Source of the DNA: Niastella soli
GTDB taxonomy: Bacteria; Bacteroidota; Bacteroidia; Chitinophagales; Chitinophagaceae
Assembly: GCF_017742245.1 (NCBI RefSeq)
Contig: NZ_JAGHKO010000004.1
Location: 1,116,001-1,180,000, forward strand
DNA length: 64,000 bases
Direction of reading: 5' to 3'
The notes under the pieces are model-generated. The model saw only the letters and a program-made list of their open reading frames with translations. It was not told the origin of the DNA and ran no database searches. Below, piece by piece: positions 28,384-36,218 of this stretch (its first letter is position 1; every line of letters begins with the position of its first letter). A program made the translations under genes and the position numbers.

Positions 28384-29196
28384 CTATTTATTATATGTTA
28401 GTTCCACCGCCACATAATTCTTTCCTTTTACCTGCATGGTGAGCGGATAGTCATCTTTATTATAGGTCCAAATGTATTCCGTCTGTTGGCCACTGCCATT
28501 TTCGCCTTTGACCGGATTGTTTACAGACCTGGTTGCAGCGGGAAATCCCCAAGCCATAAAAATGTAATTCAGCCTGGACAGGGTGCTGAAAAAGTTCTTT
28601 TTCTGGTCATACCCTACGCCCCTTGTCTGTAGTTGTGAAGGCCCAATAGCAGGGATAAGCGTATTCTCAAATTCATTGCCATCGCTATTGTAAGTAAGGA
28701 TCGATTTTTGTAAAATGTTCATTGGCGGATTAGCCATGTTTAAATAGGTCCACGCTTCCCGCAATTGAGTGCCCGACCATTTATAGGTGATCAGAACGGT
28801 ATCAATACCCCCATTGTTACCTGGACGGGTAAAATCCATGAACATCGTGTTGCCGCCATCAAAATACTTTATGGAATTTCTGAAAGTATCGGTACGATTA
28901 TTAACTCCATAATATATTATAGTCGCTAACGAATCATCTGCATAAATATATTTTGAATCAGTCAATTTCGTTTTGAGGTTTGTTATAAGTGTAAGATGGC
29001 CGGCCGTATCATAAGAATAGGATACTGAATCCACTGTAACCTGCCCGCTAATTTCATAGCGTGTTATCTTTTTAACAAGTTGCAGCGGTCTGTTGTCAGG
29101 TGGATCCGGCGTTGGAACCGGATCATTAGAAGTCTTTTTACAGGAAAAGAAAGTACAGATCAATAAGGCTACAAAGGGCACGCAAATACGTTTCAT
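28384..29196 (-). CDS. Hypothetical lipoprotein with YD-like beta repeats
   Basis: 270 residues when started at 29196, which gives a proper lipoprotein signal: MKRICVPFVALLICTFFSC, lipidated at Cys19, followed by Lys-Lys. A proline-rich linker (DPVPTPDPPDNRP) leads into beta-rich repeats with recurring Y-x-Y, YDTAGHLTLI, YNSDGNEFEN and YNKDDYPLTM motifs. These recall the DUF4595/RHS-like YD repeats common in Bacteroidota lipoproteins. It is probably a surface or periplasmic protein; no catalytic motif is seen and its role is unknown. It stands alone with its own terminator. Confidence 0.75.
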   Translation of the reverse strand: MKRICVPFVALLICTFFSCKKTSNDPVPTPDPPDNRPLQLVKKITRYEISGQVTVDSVSYSYDTAGHLTLITNLKTKLTDSKYIYADDSLATIIYYGVNNRTDTFRNSIKYFDGGNTMFMDFTRPGNNGGIDTVLITYKWSGTQLREAWTYLNMANPPMNILQKSILTYNSDGNEFENTLIPAIGPSQLQTRGVGYDQKKNFFSTLSRLNYIFMAWGFPAATRSVNNPVKGENGSGQQTEYIWTYNKDDYPLTMQVKGKNYVAVELTYNK

Positions 29197-29516
29197 TAGA
29201 TAAGTTTGGAATGACAAGCTATAAAGAAAAATCAATCTCTGCAAATGGGATTCCTTGCTGCTCAACGAACCCGCACAGTTATCGCCTAAAACAACACGCT
29301 TTTTGCCAGAATCAACGCACCTGTCAAGTTACCTCCAATAAATTTTTTTATCTGAAAAAATGTGTTTACAGCGAATCCTTATACCGCTCTTATAGCTATC
29401 TCTTACTTGTATTAGTCTCATTGGTTGAAACAAATAATCTTTTACATTCGCGTAGCTATCGTGGGTAAACTATAACTTGCCAGATTTGCCAATTGACTTT
29501 TAACCTTAAATATTCG
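29197..29516. other. Divergent intergenic region
   Basis: 320 bp between two divergent small genes (lipoprotein, minus; membrane protein, plus). No further gene, repeat or hairpin with a T-run is evident. Confidence 0.45.
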
Positions 29517-29816
29517 ATGAAAAAGAAAAGCCTGTTAATCCTTTCCATTTTCACAATTATACTTTTTGGATATTTAACCATCACAACAGCAGAATTAAAG
29601 GGAGCGTCTGATGGTGACGACAATTACGGTTTCCCTTTAACATTTTTCAACAGAGTAAATGGATGTGACCCCTGTCCGCCAGATTCCGATCTGACAACAT
29701 TTTATTTTTGGCCATTAATAGCCGACTTATTATTTGCAGCAACAATTTCTTTACTGGCCTGGGCAGTTCTTAGTAAAATAATAACCGTCATAAAAAATAA
29801 ACAAAATGAGATATAA
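29517..29816 (+). CDS. Small two-helix membrane protein, unknown function
   Basis: 99 residues from the ATG at 29517 (MKKKSLLILSIF). Two hydrophobic segments, about 4-24 and 66-88, flank a loop with an acidic stretch and a GCDPCPPDSD motif containing two cysteines. The C-terminus is lysine-rich. The frame upstream of this start is not protein-like. I do not recognise the family. It is convergent with the ABC permease gene, whose stop lies 8 nt away, so it is not part of that operon. Confidence 0.55.
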   Translation: MKKKSLLILSIFTIILFGYLTITTAELKGASDGDDNYGFPLTFFNRVNGCDPCPPDSDLTTFYFWPLIADLLFAATISLLAWAVLSKIITVIKNKQNEI

Positions 29817-29824
29817 ATCACCAC

Positions 29825-31393
29825 TCACCTCTTCTTCACATAATTCACCAGATCACTGATTGAATGTACCTTTAATTCATTGGCCTGTCCTTTACGCATC
29901 ATGAGCGCATACGTATTATTGAATCCTATTGGCTTCAACCAGCTGATCTGATACCGTTCCTGAAATTCCTTTTGTACATAATCATACACGGCATCTTTGT
30001 CCTGGTTCAGCAAGGCAACTTTATCTGCAGCCGGTTGCAGGATCACCAGCAAACCTGTACCGGTATATTCAGGATAGAGATCTATTTGATCGTTTGTCAT
30101 GGCATCAAAGCATATTTTAGTACCGCCCAATCCTGTTTTGGTTTGCACACCCAAATCGCTGTACCCTTTTATAAGCTGGGTATACATACTCGCCAGAATA
30201 TACTGTTCTGCAAAGATCTTTGACCCGATCCTGACCGTTGCATTTTTCCCATTACGCGGGATCTTATACAATCCCTGCTCCTTTAAAAAATCCCGGGCTA
30301 TTTGTTCGGGTGCCTGATGCAGGTAATCTGCTTTATAATTCAAGGCTGTCATAAGGGAATCATTGATCCGCCCGGCCAGCAGATTCAGTATACTCATCAA
30401 CTCAGGGTGTTGGTCCAGCGTTTGTTTTCGTATTATTGGTGCGCAATAATAAGGCGGAAAGATCTTTTTATCATCTGTAAGCGTCACCAGGTCAAAAGCT
30501 TTGATGCGGCCATCGGTACCGTATCCGCTGATCACATCCAGTTGTTTTTCCATGGCCGCTTTGTACATGACCGCGTCACTGATCACTACTGTTCGGATCT
30601 TCAGTCCGTATGTTTTTTTCAAACCCAGATACCCATCCTGCCTGCCCATAAACTCCGGCGTAAAACCGGCTAATAATCCACTGGCTCCCAATGAAGGCAA
30701 CACATAAAAGGCAGACAGCAGCAATATAAGTGGGAATATTACAAAAACAACCCGGCCCCGTTTTATTGTCATATGCTGCAACCTCGCCAATAAAAAATCA
30801 AATAACAAAGCCAGTAATGCCGCAGGAATAGCGCCTGCCAGGATCATATCTGTATTATTTAACGAGATACCACCAAAGATAAATTCACCCAATCCTCCCG
30901 CTGCAATATAGGCGGCCAGGGTAGCTACGCCTACATTGATCACCGTAGCTATTCTGATCCCTGCAAGTATGACGGGCATTGCTAAGGGGATCTCCACTTT
31001 TAACAGCGTTTGTCTGTCGCTCATTCCGAGACCTGTCGCCGCTTCTTTTATATGCTTGTCTACATTTATTATACCGGTGTATGTGTTGCGGATGATTGGC
31101 AGCAAGGCATACAGGAACAATGCCACTATAGCTGGTCGCGGGCCAATGCCAAATACCGGGATCATAAAACCCAGTAAGGCAATGCTTGGGATGGTTTGCA
31201 TAACGCCGGCAACCCCGAGCACTATACCAGCCAGTCTTGTCCTTCTTGAAATTATTATCCCCAGGGGAACACCTATTAAAATAGCTATCAATAACGAAAT
31301 AAAGGTAAGGCCTGTATGTTGCAAGGTCTCATCAAGCAATTTCCCTGACTGTTCCTGTATAAAACTCCAGAATGTTTGCCTTTCTATCATCAC
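29825..31393 (-). CDS. egtU: ABC permease fused to a circularly permuted binding domain, EgtU-like (ergothioneine/osmoprotectant type)
   Basis: 522-residue fusion. Residues 1-205 are an OpuBB/EgtU-type permease with the EAAxxLG coupling loop seen as KEAATGLGM (about 116-124). One more membrane segment (213-232) links it to a substrate-binding domain of the OpuAC/QAT type. In known EgtU and OpuBC proteins the order is GSKNFTEQ...DLYPEYTGT...FNNTYA, then FxPEF...DG...FPPY...FLKEQGL. Here the second half comes first (FTPEFMGRQDG at 244, FPPYYCAP at 312, FLKEQGL at 369) and the first half follows (RIGSKIFAEQ at 388, DLYPEYTGTG at 438, FNNTYAL at 491). Its start overlaps the ATPase stop by 4 nt. 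Ergothioneine as ligand is inferred from the egtBD neighbours; choline or betaine remain possible. Confidence 0.8.
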   Translation of the reverse strand: MMIERQTFWSFIQEQSGKLLDETLQHTGLTFISLLIAILIGVPLGIIISRRTRLAGIVLGVAGVMQTIPSIALLGFMIPVFGIGPRPAIVALFLYALLPIIRNTYTGIINVDKHIKEAATGLGMSDRQTLLKVEIPLAMPVILAGIRIATVINVGVATLAAYIAAGGLGEFIFGGISLNNTDMILAGAIPAALLALLFDFLLARLQHMTIKRGRVVFVIFPLILLLSAFYVLPSLGASGLLAGFTPEFMGRQDGYLGLKKTYGLKIRTVVISDAVMYKAAMEKQLDVISGYGTDGRIKAFDLVTLTDDKKIFPPYYCAPIIRKQTLDQHPELMSILNLLAGRINDSLMTALNYKADYLHQAPEQIARDFLKEQGLYKIPRNGKNATVRIGSKIFAEQYILASMYTQLIKGYSDLGVQTKTGLGGTKICFDAMTNDQIDLYPEYTGTGLLVILQPAADKVALLNQDKDAVYDYVQKEFQERYQISWLKPIGFNNTYALMMRKGQANELKVHSISDLVNYVKKR

Positions 31394-32367
31394 TGGTTCC
31401 GTTGGTATTCACTGAATGCATATAAGATCCCTTCACTGGTAATTATTTTCTTATTGGAAGTATTGTCCTTTACAACCAGCATGGTCCTTTTTTCATGTTT
31501 ATCCTTTATAAGCTGCATGGCTTTGGACAAACTGTATTCCGGTGTCACCTCCACTAAAAATACATCTTCCGGCGCGGGCTCATCAACAAGAAATTGCCAG
31601 ACATCCGCCAACCTCACCACTATAAAGCATAGTTGAAGCCACGCTTCCGAAAAAAACTCCCTTACAAAATTATTATACGGACGAAAAAGCAGTTCAGCCG
31701 GTTTACCTGTTTGCATAATGCGACCATTATCCATCAAACAGATCCGGCTACCCATTTCAAATGCTTCCTGCACATCATGTGTTACCATTACAATTGTTTT
31801 CCTTTTTAATTCATCGAGTTGCGAAAACTCTTTTCGAATAGCAGTCCGGGTAATGGTATCCAGTGCGCCAAACGGTTCATCCATCAACAGGATCGGTGGG
31901 TCAGCCACGAGCGCACGGGCAAGATTAACCCGTTGCGCTTCTCCCCCGCTTAACTGAGCAGGATAAACATTCAAAAGACTGGATGAAAGATGTAATTTTT
32001 CAATCAATGTAACAATGCGGGTATTCGTTCTTACTTTATCCCATGAAAGCAGATTGGGGACCACGGCAATATTTTCAGCAACGGTATAGTGCGGAAAAAG
32101 GGTGTTATGCTGTACTACATACCCTATTTTTCTTCGCAGTTGTTCAGCGGGCTGATCGAGGATATTTTTTCCATTTACAATGATCGTCCCCTGCGTGGCA
32201 TCAATAAGCCTGTTGATCATTTTCAGCGTAGTGGTCTTTCCGCAACCACTGGTGCCCAACAGGATGAAGTTTTCGCCTTCGTCAACAGTAAACGAAATAT
32301 TGTTTACCGCCGGACGGTTTGCAAAAACCCTGGTAACCTGTTGCAGACTGACCATTACATTATTCAT
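31390..32367 (-). CDS. egtV: ABC transporter ATP-binding protein, EgtV/OpuCA-like
   Basis: 325-residue ATPase of the glycine-betaine/ergothioneine importer class. Walker A is GTSGCGKTT (38-46), the Q-loop lies near VQHNTLF (85-91), the signature is LSGGEAQ (139-145), Walker B is ILLMDEP (159-165) and the H-loop is VMVTHDVQEA. The C-terminal 75 residues form a CBS-like regulatory region, a common feature of osmoprotectant ATPases. The gene overlaps the upstream oxidoreductase by 8 nt and the downstream permease-binding protein fusion by 4 nt, so the three are translated together. Ligand assignment rests on the operon context, not on the ATPase itself. Confidence 0.88.
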   Translation of the reverse strand: MNNVMVSLQQVTRVFANRPAVNNISFTVDEGENFILLGTSGCGKTTTLKMINRLIDATQGTIIVNGKNILDQPAEQLRRKIGYVVQHNTLFPHYTVAENIAVVPNLLSWDKVRTNTRIVTLIEKLHLSSSLLNVYPAQLSGGEAQRVNLARALVADPPILLMDEPFGALDTITRTAIRKEFSQLDELKRKTIVMVTHDVQEAFEMGSRICLMDNGRIMQTGKPAELLFRPYNNFVREFFSEAWLQLCFIVVRLADVWQFLVDEPAPEDVFLVEVTPEYSLSKAMQLIKDKHEKRTMLVVKDNTSNKKIITSEGILYAFSEYQRNQ

Positions 32368-33745
32368 TTAGGCTCATGAATAAGTTATTAATAGATTCAG
32401 ACCAGGCAGGATGCGCAAAAATGTTATCTTTTAACTGATCGCTGGTGACCTTTCCCAACATGGCTATTTGCAACAGTGACATTAATTCACCTGCGCCGAA
32501 CCCTATAATGGCTACCCCCAGGATCAACTTGGTGTTGGCATCAACAACTACTTTCATAAATCCCCTGGTTTCACCTGTTTCAATACCCCGCGCAATATAT
32601 GCCATAGGTAATTTAGCTATTTTATATGAGATTCCTTTGCGTTGTGCTTCTTCCTCAGTAATACCCACTCGTGCCAACTCGGGATCGGTAAAAACACAAT
32701 ATGGAACAAAGCGATCTTGTATAGTCATACTGGCATTTTCCAACAGGTTCTTTGATACCACCAGATAATCATTGTATGAGATATGGGTAAATGCAGGACC
32801 CGGTTTCACGTCTCCCAACGCATAGATCCCCGGCACATTGGTCTCCAGGCGATCGTTTACCTTTATAAATCCTTTATCATCGGTAATTACGCCGGTTATA
32901 TCAAGGTTTAATGAATGGGTGTTGGGCGACCTGCCCGTGGCAATTAATAAATGAGTGCCTTCTATCTCAAAGTCTTTTCCTTCTGCGGTTACAGACACCG
33001 CTATTTTTTTACTGGCTGAAAGTTGCACACCCTGGAGCTTTACCCCCAGTTTGAATTCAATGCCTTCTTCTGACAAGATCTTTTTCATTTCATCTGCTAC
33101 GTCGGGATCTTCTTTTGGCAGGAATCTTTGCGAAGGCTGTAGTATGGTTACCTTACTACCAAAGCGAAGGAACATTTGTCCAAACTCCAGGGCAATATAC
33201 CCAGCGCCGATGATGATCAGGTGTTCGGGAATTTCCGCTAATTCCATAATGGTGGTTGAAGTGAGATAAGGCACCGACGACAGACCCCTGATCTCAGGGA
33301 TGATTGTGGTGGCGCCTGCATTTATAAAGATCAGGTCGGCTTTATATTCCTTTACAGACCCGTCGCTCCCCTTCACCTTAACAACCTTACTGGCTGAAAA
33401 AGCAGCTTCGCCAGATACGATCTCTATATTTTTCTCATTCTGCAGCCGCTTTTCACCCCCGGATCGGAACATGGTCACTACTTTATTTTTCCGGGCAATA
33501 ATTGCGGGAAGATCTACAGATACGGCACCTGTAGAGAAACCATATTCCCCGGACCGTTTAGCCTGATAGATATTCTTTGCTGAAGCTACCATTGTTTTTG
33601 TTGGTGTACATCCCCAGTTGATACAGGTGCCGCCGATCTCATTTTTCTCTATTAAGACCACCTTCTTCCCTTTGTGGGCCAGCTGTATGGCCAGTGGTGT
33701 AGCAGCCTGACCTGACCCTATAATAATAGCATCACATTGTTGCAT
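32360..33745 (-). CDS. FAD-dependent pyridine nucleotide-disulfide oxidoreductase
   Basis: 461-residue class I flavoprotein disulfide reductase. FAD-binding GSGQAA lies at residues 10-15, the redox-active disulfide is Cys41-Cys46 (GGTCINWGC), an NAD(P)-binding GAGYIALEFG lies mid-protein, and the C-terminal His445-Glu450 dyad (AHPAWSE) is present. The layout is that of dihydrolipoamide dehydrogenase/MerA relatives, but there is no N-terminal heavy-metal domain and no C-terminal Cys pair, so mercuric reductase is unlikely. There is no 2-oxoacid dehydrogenase gene nearby. It lies between egtD (41 nt) and the transporter ATPase (8-nt overlap), so it may reduce an oxidised form of ergothioneine or a related thiol. 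That is an inference. Confidence 0.9.
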   Translation of the reverse strand: MQQCDAIIIGSGQAATPLAIQLAHKGKKVVLIEKNEIGGTCINWGCTPTKTMVASAKNIYQAKRSGEYGFSTGAVSVDLPAIIARKNKVVTMFRSGGEKRLQNEKNIEIVSGEAAFSASKVVKVKGSDGSVKEYKADLIFINAGATTIIPEIRGLSSVPYLTSTTIMELAEIPEHLIIIGAGYIALEFGQMFLRFGSKVTILQPSQRFLPKEDPDVADEMKKILSEEGIEFKLGVKLQGVQLSASKKIAVSVTAEGKDFEIEGTHLLIATGRSPNTHSLNLDITGVITDDKGFIKVNDRLETNVPGIYALGDVKPGPAFTHISYNDYLVVSKNLLENASMTIQDRFVPYCVFTDPELARVGITEEEAQRKGISYKIAKLPMAYIARGIETGETRGFMKVVVDANTKLILGVAIIGFGAGELMSLLQIAMLGKVTSDQLKDNIFAHPAWSESINNLFMSLNE

Positions 33746-33786
33746 AAACTATATTTTAAAAGCTGGCTTACAAAACAGGCTGTTTC

Positions 33787-34791
33787 TCACATCGCTCTCC
33801 AGAAAGCATCTACGAACCAACCTTTACTATCATAAAAAAAACCGGCAATACTAAATCCGGCTTGTTGCGCCATGCGATTAATTTCATCGATAGTATATTT
33901 ATGCGACAGTTCCATATAGACCGGTTCCCCTTTTTTGAAAGAGATCATTTCCAGATTATCCCCGGCTATCAAAGAAACCACCTGGTCTTCCAGGCTTACC
34001 AGGTAACTTTTACAGGCGCCTGTTGCCGGGTCATACGTTGGATAGTGTTCAAATTTTGACAGGTCAAAATTTGCTTTCAGCTCCCTGTTGATCCGTTTTA
34101 GCAAGTTTAAATTAAACTGGCGGGTTATCCCTTCCTTATCATTGTATGCTGCCAGCACTATCCTTGGGTCCTTTTTAAGATCCAGGCCAATAAGGATAAG
34201 ATCGCCTGTATGTAAATGACTGCGTATTTTCCGACTAAAAGTGAGCGATTGTTTTGGCGTCATATTACCGAGATTTGATCCCAGGAACAGGATCACTTTC
34301 CTGTGCGCCGACAGGGCCGCAGCCTTCGTCAGCATGTCGTCATATTCTCCTTCCAGGCTGGTTATTTTTATTCCGGGAATGCGCTGAGGCAGCTCCGTTT
34401 CAATATACCTGATAATGCTGGCGGAGATATCGATGGGAAAATAAGTAAAATCGGCGTTCGCTTTAACAAGGTATTCCAACAGGTAACCGGATTTGGTGCA
34501 ATCACCAGGACCTAATTCTATCAGATCAAAAGGCCCGTCCTGTTGTAGTATTAACGAAGCAAGATCGGCGGTACGCTTGCTGAATATTTCCAGTTCGCAG
34601 TTAAAAAGATAATATGCTGAGCTTTTCATAATACGCTGAAACAACCTGTCGCCCATAGCATCATAAAAATATTTCGACTGCAGGTGCTTCATGTCGGCCT
34701 TCAGTCCGTCCACCACATCCCGGTAAAAGATCATGTTTTCGCTTGTAGTACCATTTGTTACGGCACTGTTTATTCGGTTGGGTCTTACCAT
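33787..34791 (-). CDS. egtD: L-histidine N-alpha-methyltransferase EgtD
   Basis: 334-residue SAM-dependent enzyme that trimethylates histidine to hercynine, the first step of ergothioneine synthesis. Features are the SAM-binding ELGPGDCTKS (about 92-101), LFLGSNLGNM (about 168-177), the substrate-facing AYNDKEGITRQFNLNLL segment (matching the Asn166 region of the mycobacterial enzyme) and EPVYMELSHKY with the Glu and Ser that contact the substrate amine. The length matches the family. It follows egtB by 70 nt and precedes the oxidoreductase by 41 nt. No EgtE-type C-S lyase is in this window, so that last step must be encoded elsewhere or be served by another lyase. Confidence 0.93.
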   Translation of the reverse strand: MVRPNRINSAVTNGTTSENMIFYRDVVDGLKADMKHLQSKYFYDAMGDRLFQRIMKSSAYYLFNCELEIFSKRTADLASLILQQDGPFDLIELGPGDCTKSGYLLEYLVKANADFTYFPIDISASIIRYIETELPQRIPGIKITSLEGEYDDMLTKAAALSAHRKVILFLGSNLGNMTPKQSLTFSRKIRSHLHTGDLILIGLDLKKDPRIVLAAYNDKEGITRQFNLNLLKRINRELKANFDLSKFEHYPTYDPATGACKSYLVSLEDQVVSLIAGDNLEMISFKKGEPVYMELSHKYTIDEINRMAQQAGFSIAGFFYDSKGWFVDAFWRAM

Positions 34792-34861
34792 TTTCTTGGA
34801 TTTAACTGTTGTTTGAATCGATCAGCCGGTAACAGATGGTAAGGGTAATGATTGTGCAGGA

Positions 34862-36040
34862 TCACCTGGCCAGTCGGATCCCGGTAAACTGCCAGCGTAG
34901 GTTTGTTTGAAAAAAGTTTCGATACGTATTACGGCTATGCCCAACTGGGGTTACTTCCGATGCACCACGCAAAACATGCTGGTTCACCATAAATTTGCCA
35001 TTATATTCGCCCAATGCACCAGAAGCTTTTGAATAGTGCGGATAAGGCAGGTAGGCGCTCTCCGTCCACTCCCAACGCAGCCCCCAGTCAAATTGTGGGG
35101 AAGCCACTTCCCATTCAAATTCAGTCGGCAACCGCATTCCCTTCCAGGCAGCAAAAGCATAGGCCTCAAAATAACTTATATGACAAACCGCTTCCTCTTT
35201 ACGCACCGGCTCCAATCCCCTGAATGTATAATTCATCCATTGGGCATCAACCCAGTGCCAATACAGCGGCGCATTGATCTGCTGTTTTTTTACCCAATCC
35301 CAGCCTTCTGCATGCCAGTGACTGAAAGTATGGTAACCACCATCTTCCATAAATTCCAGGTACTCGCCATTTGTCACGAGCGTATCGCTGATCTCAAACG
35401 CAGCCAGGTAAACTTTGTGTCTTGCCAGTTCATTGTCCCAGCAGAAACCATTACCCTGGTAACCGATCTCATAAATGCCTTCCTTTACCAGGATCATCTC
35501 TTCTCTGGGATCTTGTGTTGGTATGTTTAAGGGATAATCAACCCTGTATGCAGGGAAAAGGGGGTTATGCCCCAAAATGTATTTGATGTCGGTATACAGT
35601 AATTCCTGGTGTTGTTGTTCATGATTAATACCCAGGATGATCAGATCAAAGATCCAGGTAAATGGATCGTTGTTTCGCATAAATCTCATCATGGCTTCAT
35701 CAACATACAGGCGATAACGATAAATATCTTCTACAGTTGGACGGCTAAGGTTGCCACGGTCCGTTCGGATCACCCTTGCACCAATGGATTCATAATAACT
35801 ATTGAACACGTAATTATAGGTGGGATCAAATTCTTTGTAATCTGTAGAGTATGGTTTTAACAGAAATGTTTCGAAGAACCAGGTGGTATGCCCCAGGTGC
35901 CACTTAGGCGGACTTACGTCTTCCACCGGTTGAATAACGTAATCTTCCCTTTTCAGAAAGTGGCAGATCTGCTCACTGGTTTTCCGAACCTGTTGATAGT
36001 GAAGAATCGTGTCGTGGTTGGTGATCTCCCGCATCATCAC
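34862..36040 (-). CDS. egtB: Ergothioneine biosynthesis protein EgtB (hercynine sulfoxide synthase)
   Basis: 392-residue non-heme iron enzyme that joins hercynine to a thiol (cysteine or gamma-glutamylcysteine) with O2. The N-terminal DinB-like domain carries the three-histidine iron site: His51 (LGHTTWFFE) and His140/His144 (INHEQQHQE). The C-terminal FGE-sulfatase-like domain follows (GNGFCWDNE, LPTEFEWEVA, RGASEVTPVGHSRNTYRNFF in parts). There is no EgtC amidohydrolase gene beside it, which suggests the cysteine-using branch. First gene of the five-gene operon, 178 nt from the divergent MFS gene. Any of the first three Met codons could be the start. Confidence 0.93.
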   Translation of the reverse strand: MMMREITNHDTILHYQQVRKTSEQICHFLKREDYVIQPVEDVSPPKWHLGHTTWFFETFLLKPYSTDYKEFDPTYNYVFNSYYESIGARVIRTDRGNLSRPTVEDIYRYRLYVDEAMMRFMRNNDPFTWIFDLIILGINHEQQHQELLYTDIKYILGHNPLFPAYRVDYPLNIPTQDPREEMILVKEGIYEIGYQGNGFCWDNELARHKVYLAAFEISDTLVTNGEYLEFMEDGGYHTFSHWHAEGWDWVKKQQINAPLYWHWVDAQWMNYTFRGLEPVRKEEAVCHISYFEAYAFAAWKGMRLPTEFEWEVASPQFDWGLRWEWTESAYLPYPHYSKASGALGEYNGKFMVNQHVLRGASEVTPVGHSRNTYRNFFQTNLRWQFTGIRLAR

Positions 36041-36218
36041 TGTCTTATTTGTTTGGAGAATCCTTATTAAAGGTAGGTTGTTTACTGAAGAACTACCGCA
36101 ATTAATTTATGGCTTCCATTTTTTGATAAATATCAATTACGTCTTCGCTGTTCCCATTTACATGGTCAGTTGTAAATTTGTAACCGGGAAAATACAACTG
36201 ACTTTTAAAACTTTTTTT

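Noticed and set aside
32360-33745. Mercuric reductase (merA)
   Set aside because: No N-terminal metal-binding domain, no C-terminal vicinal Cys pair, and no mer genes around it.
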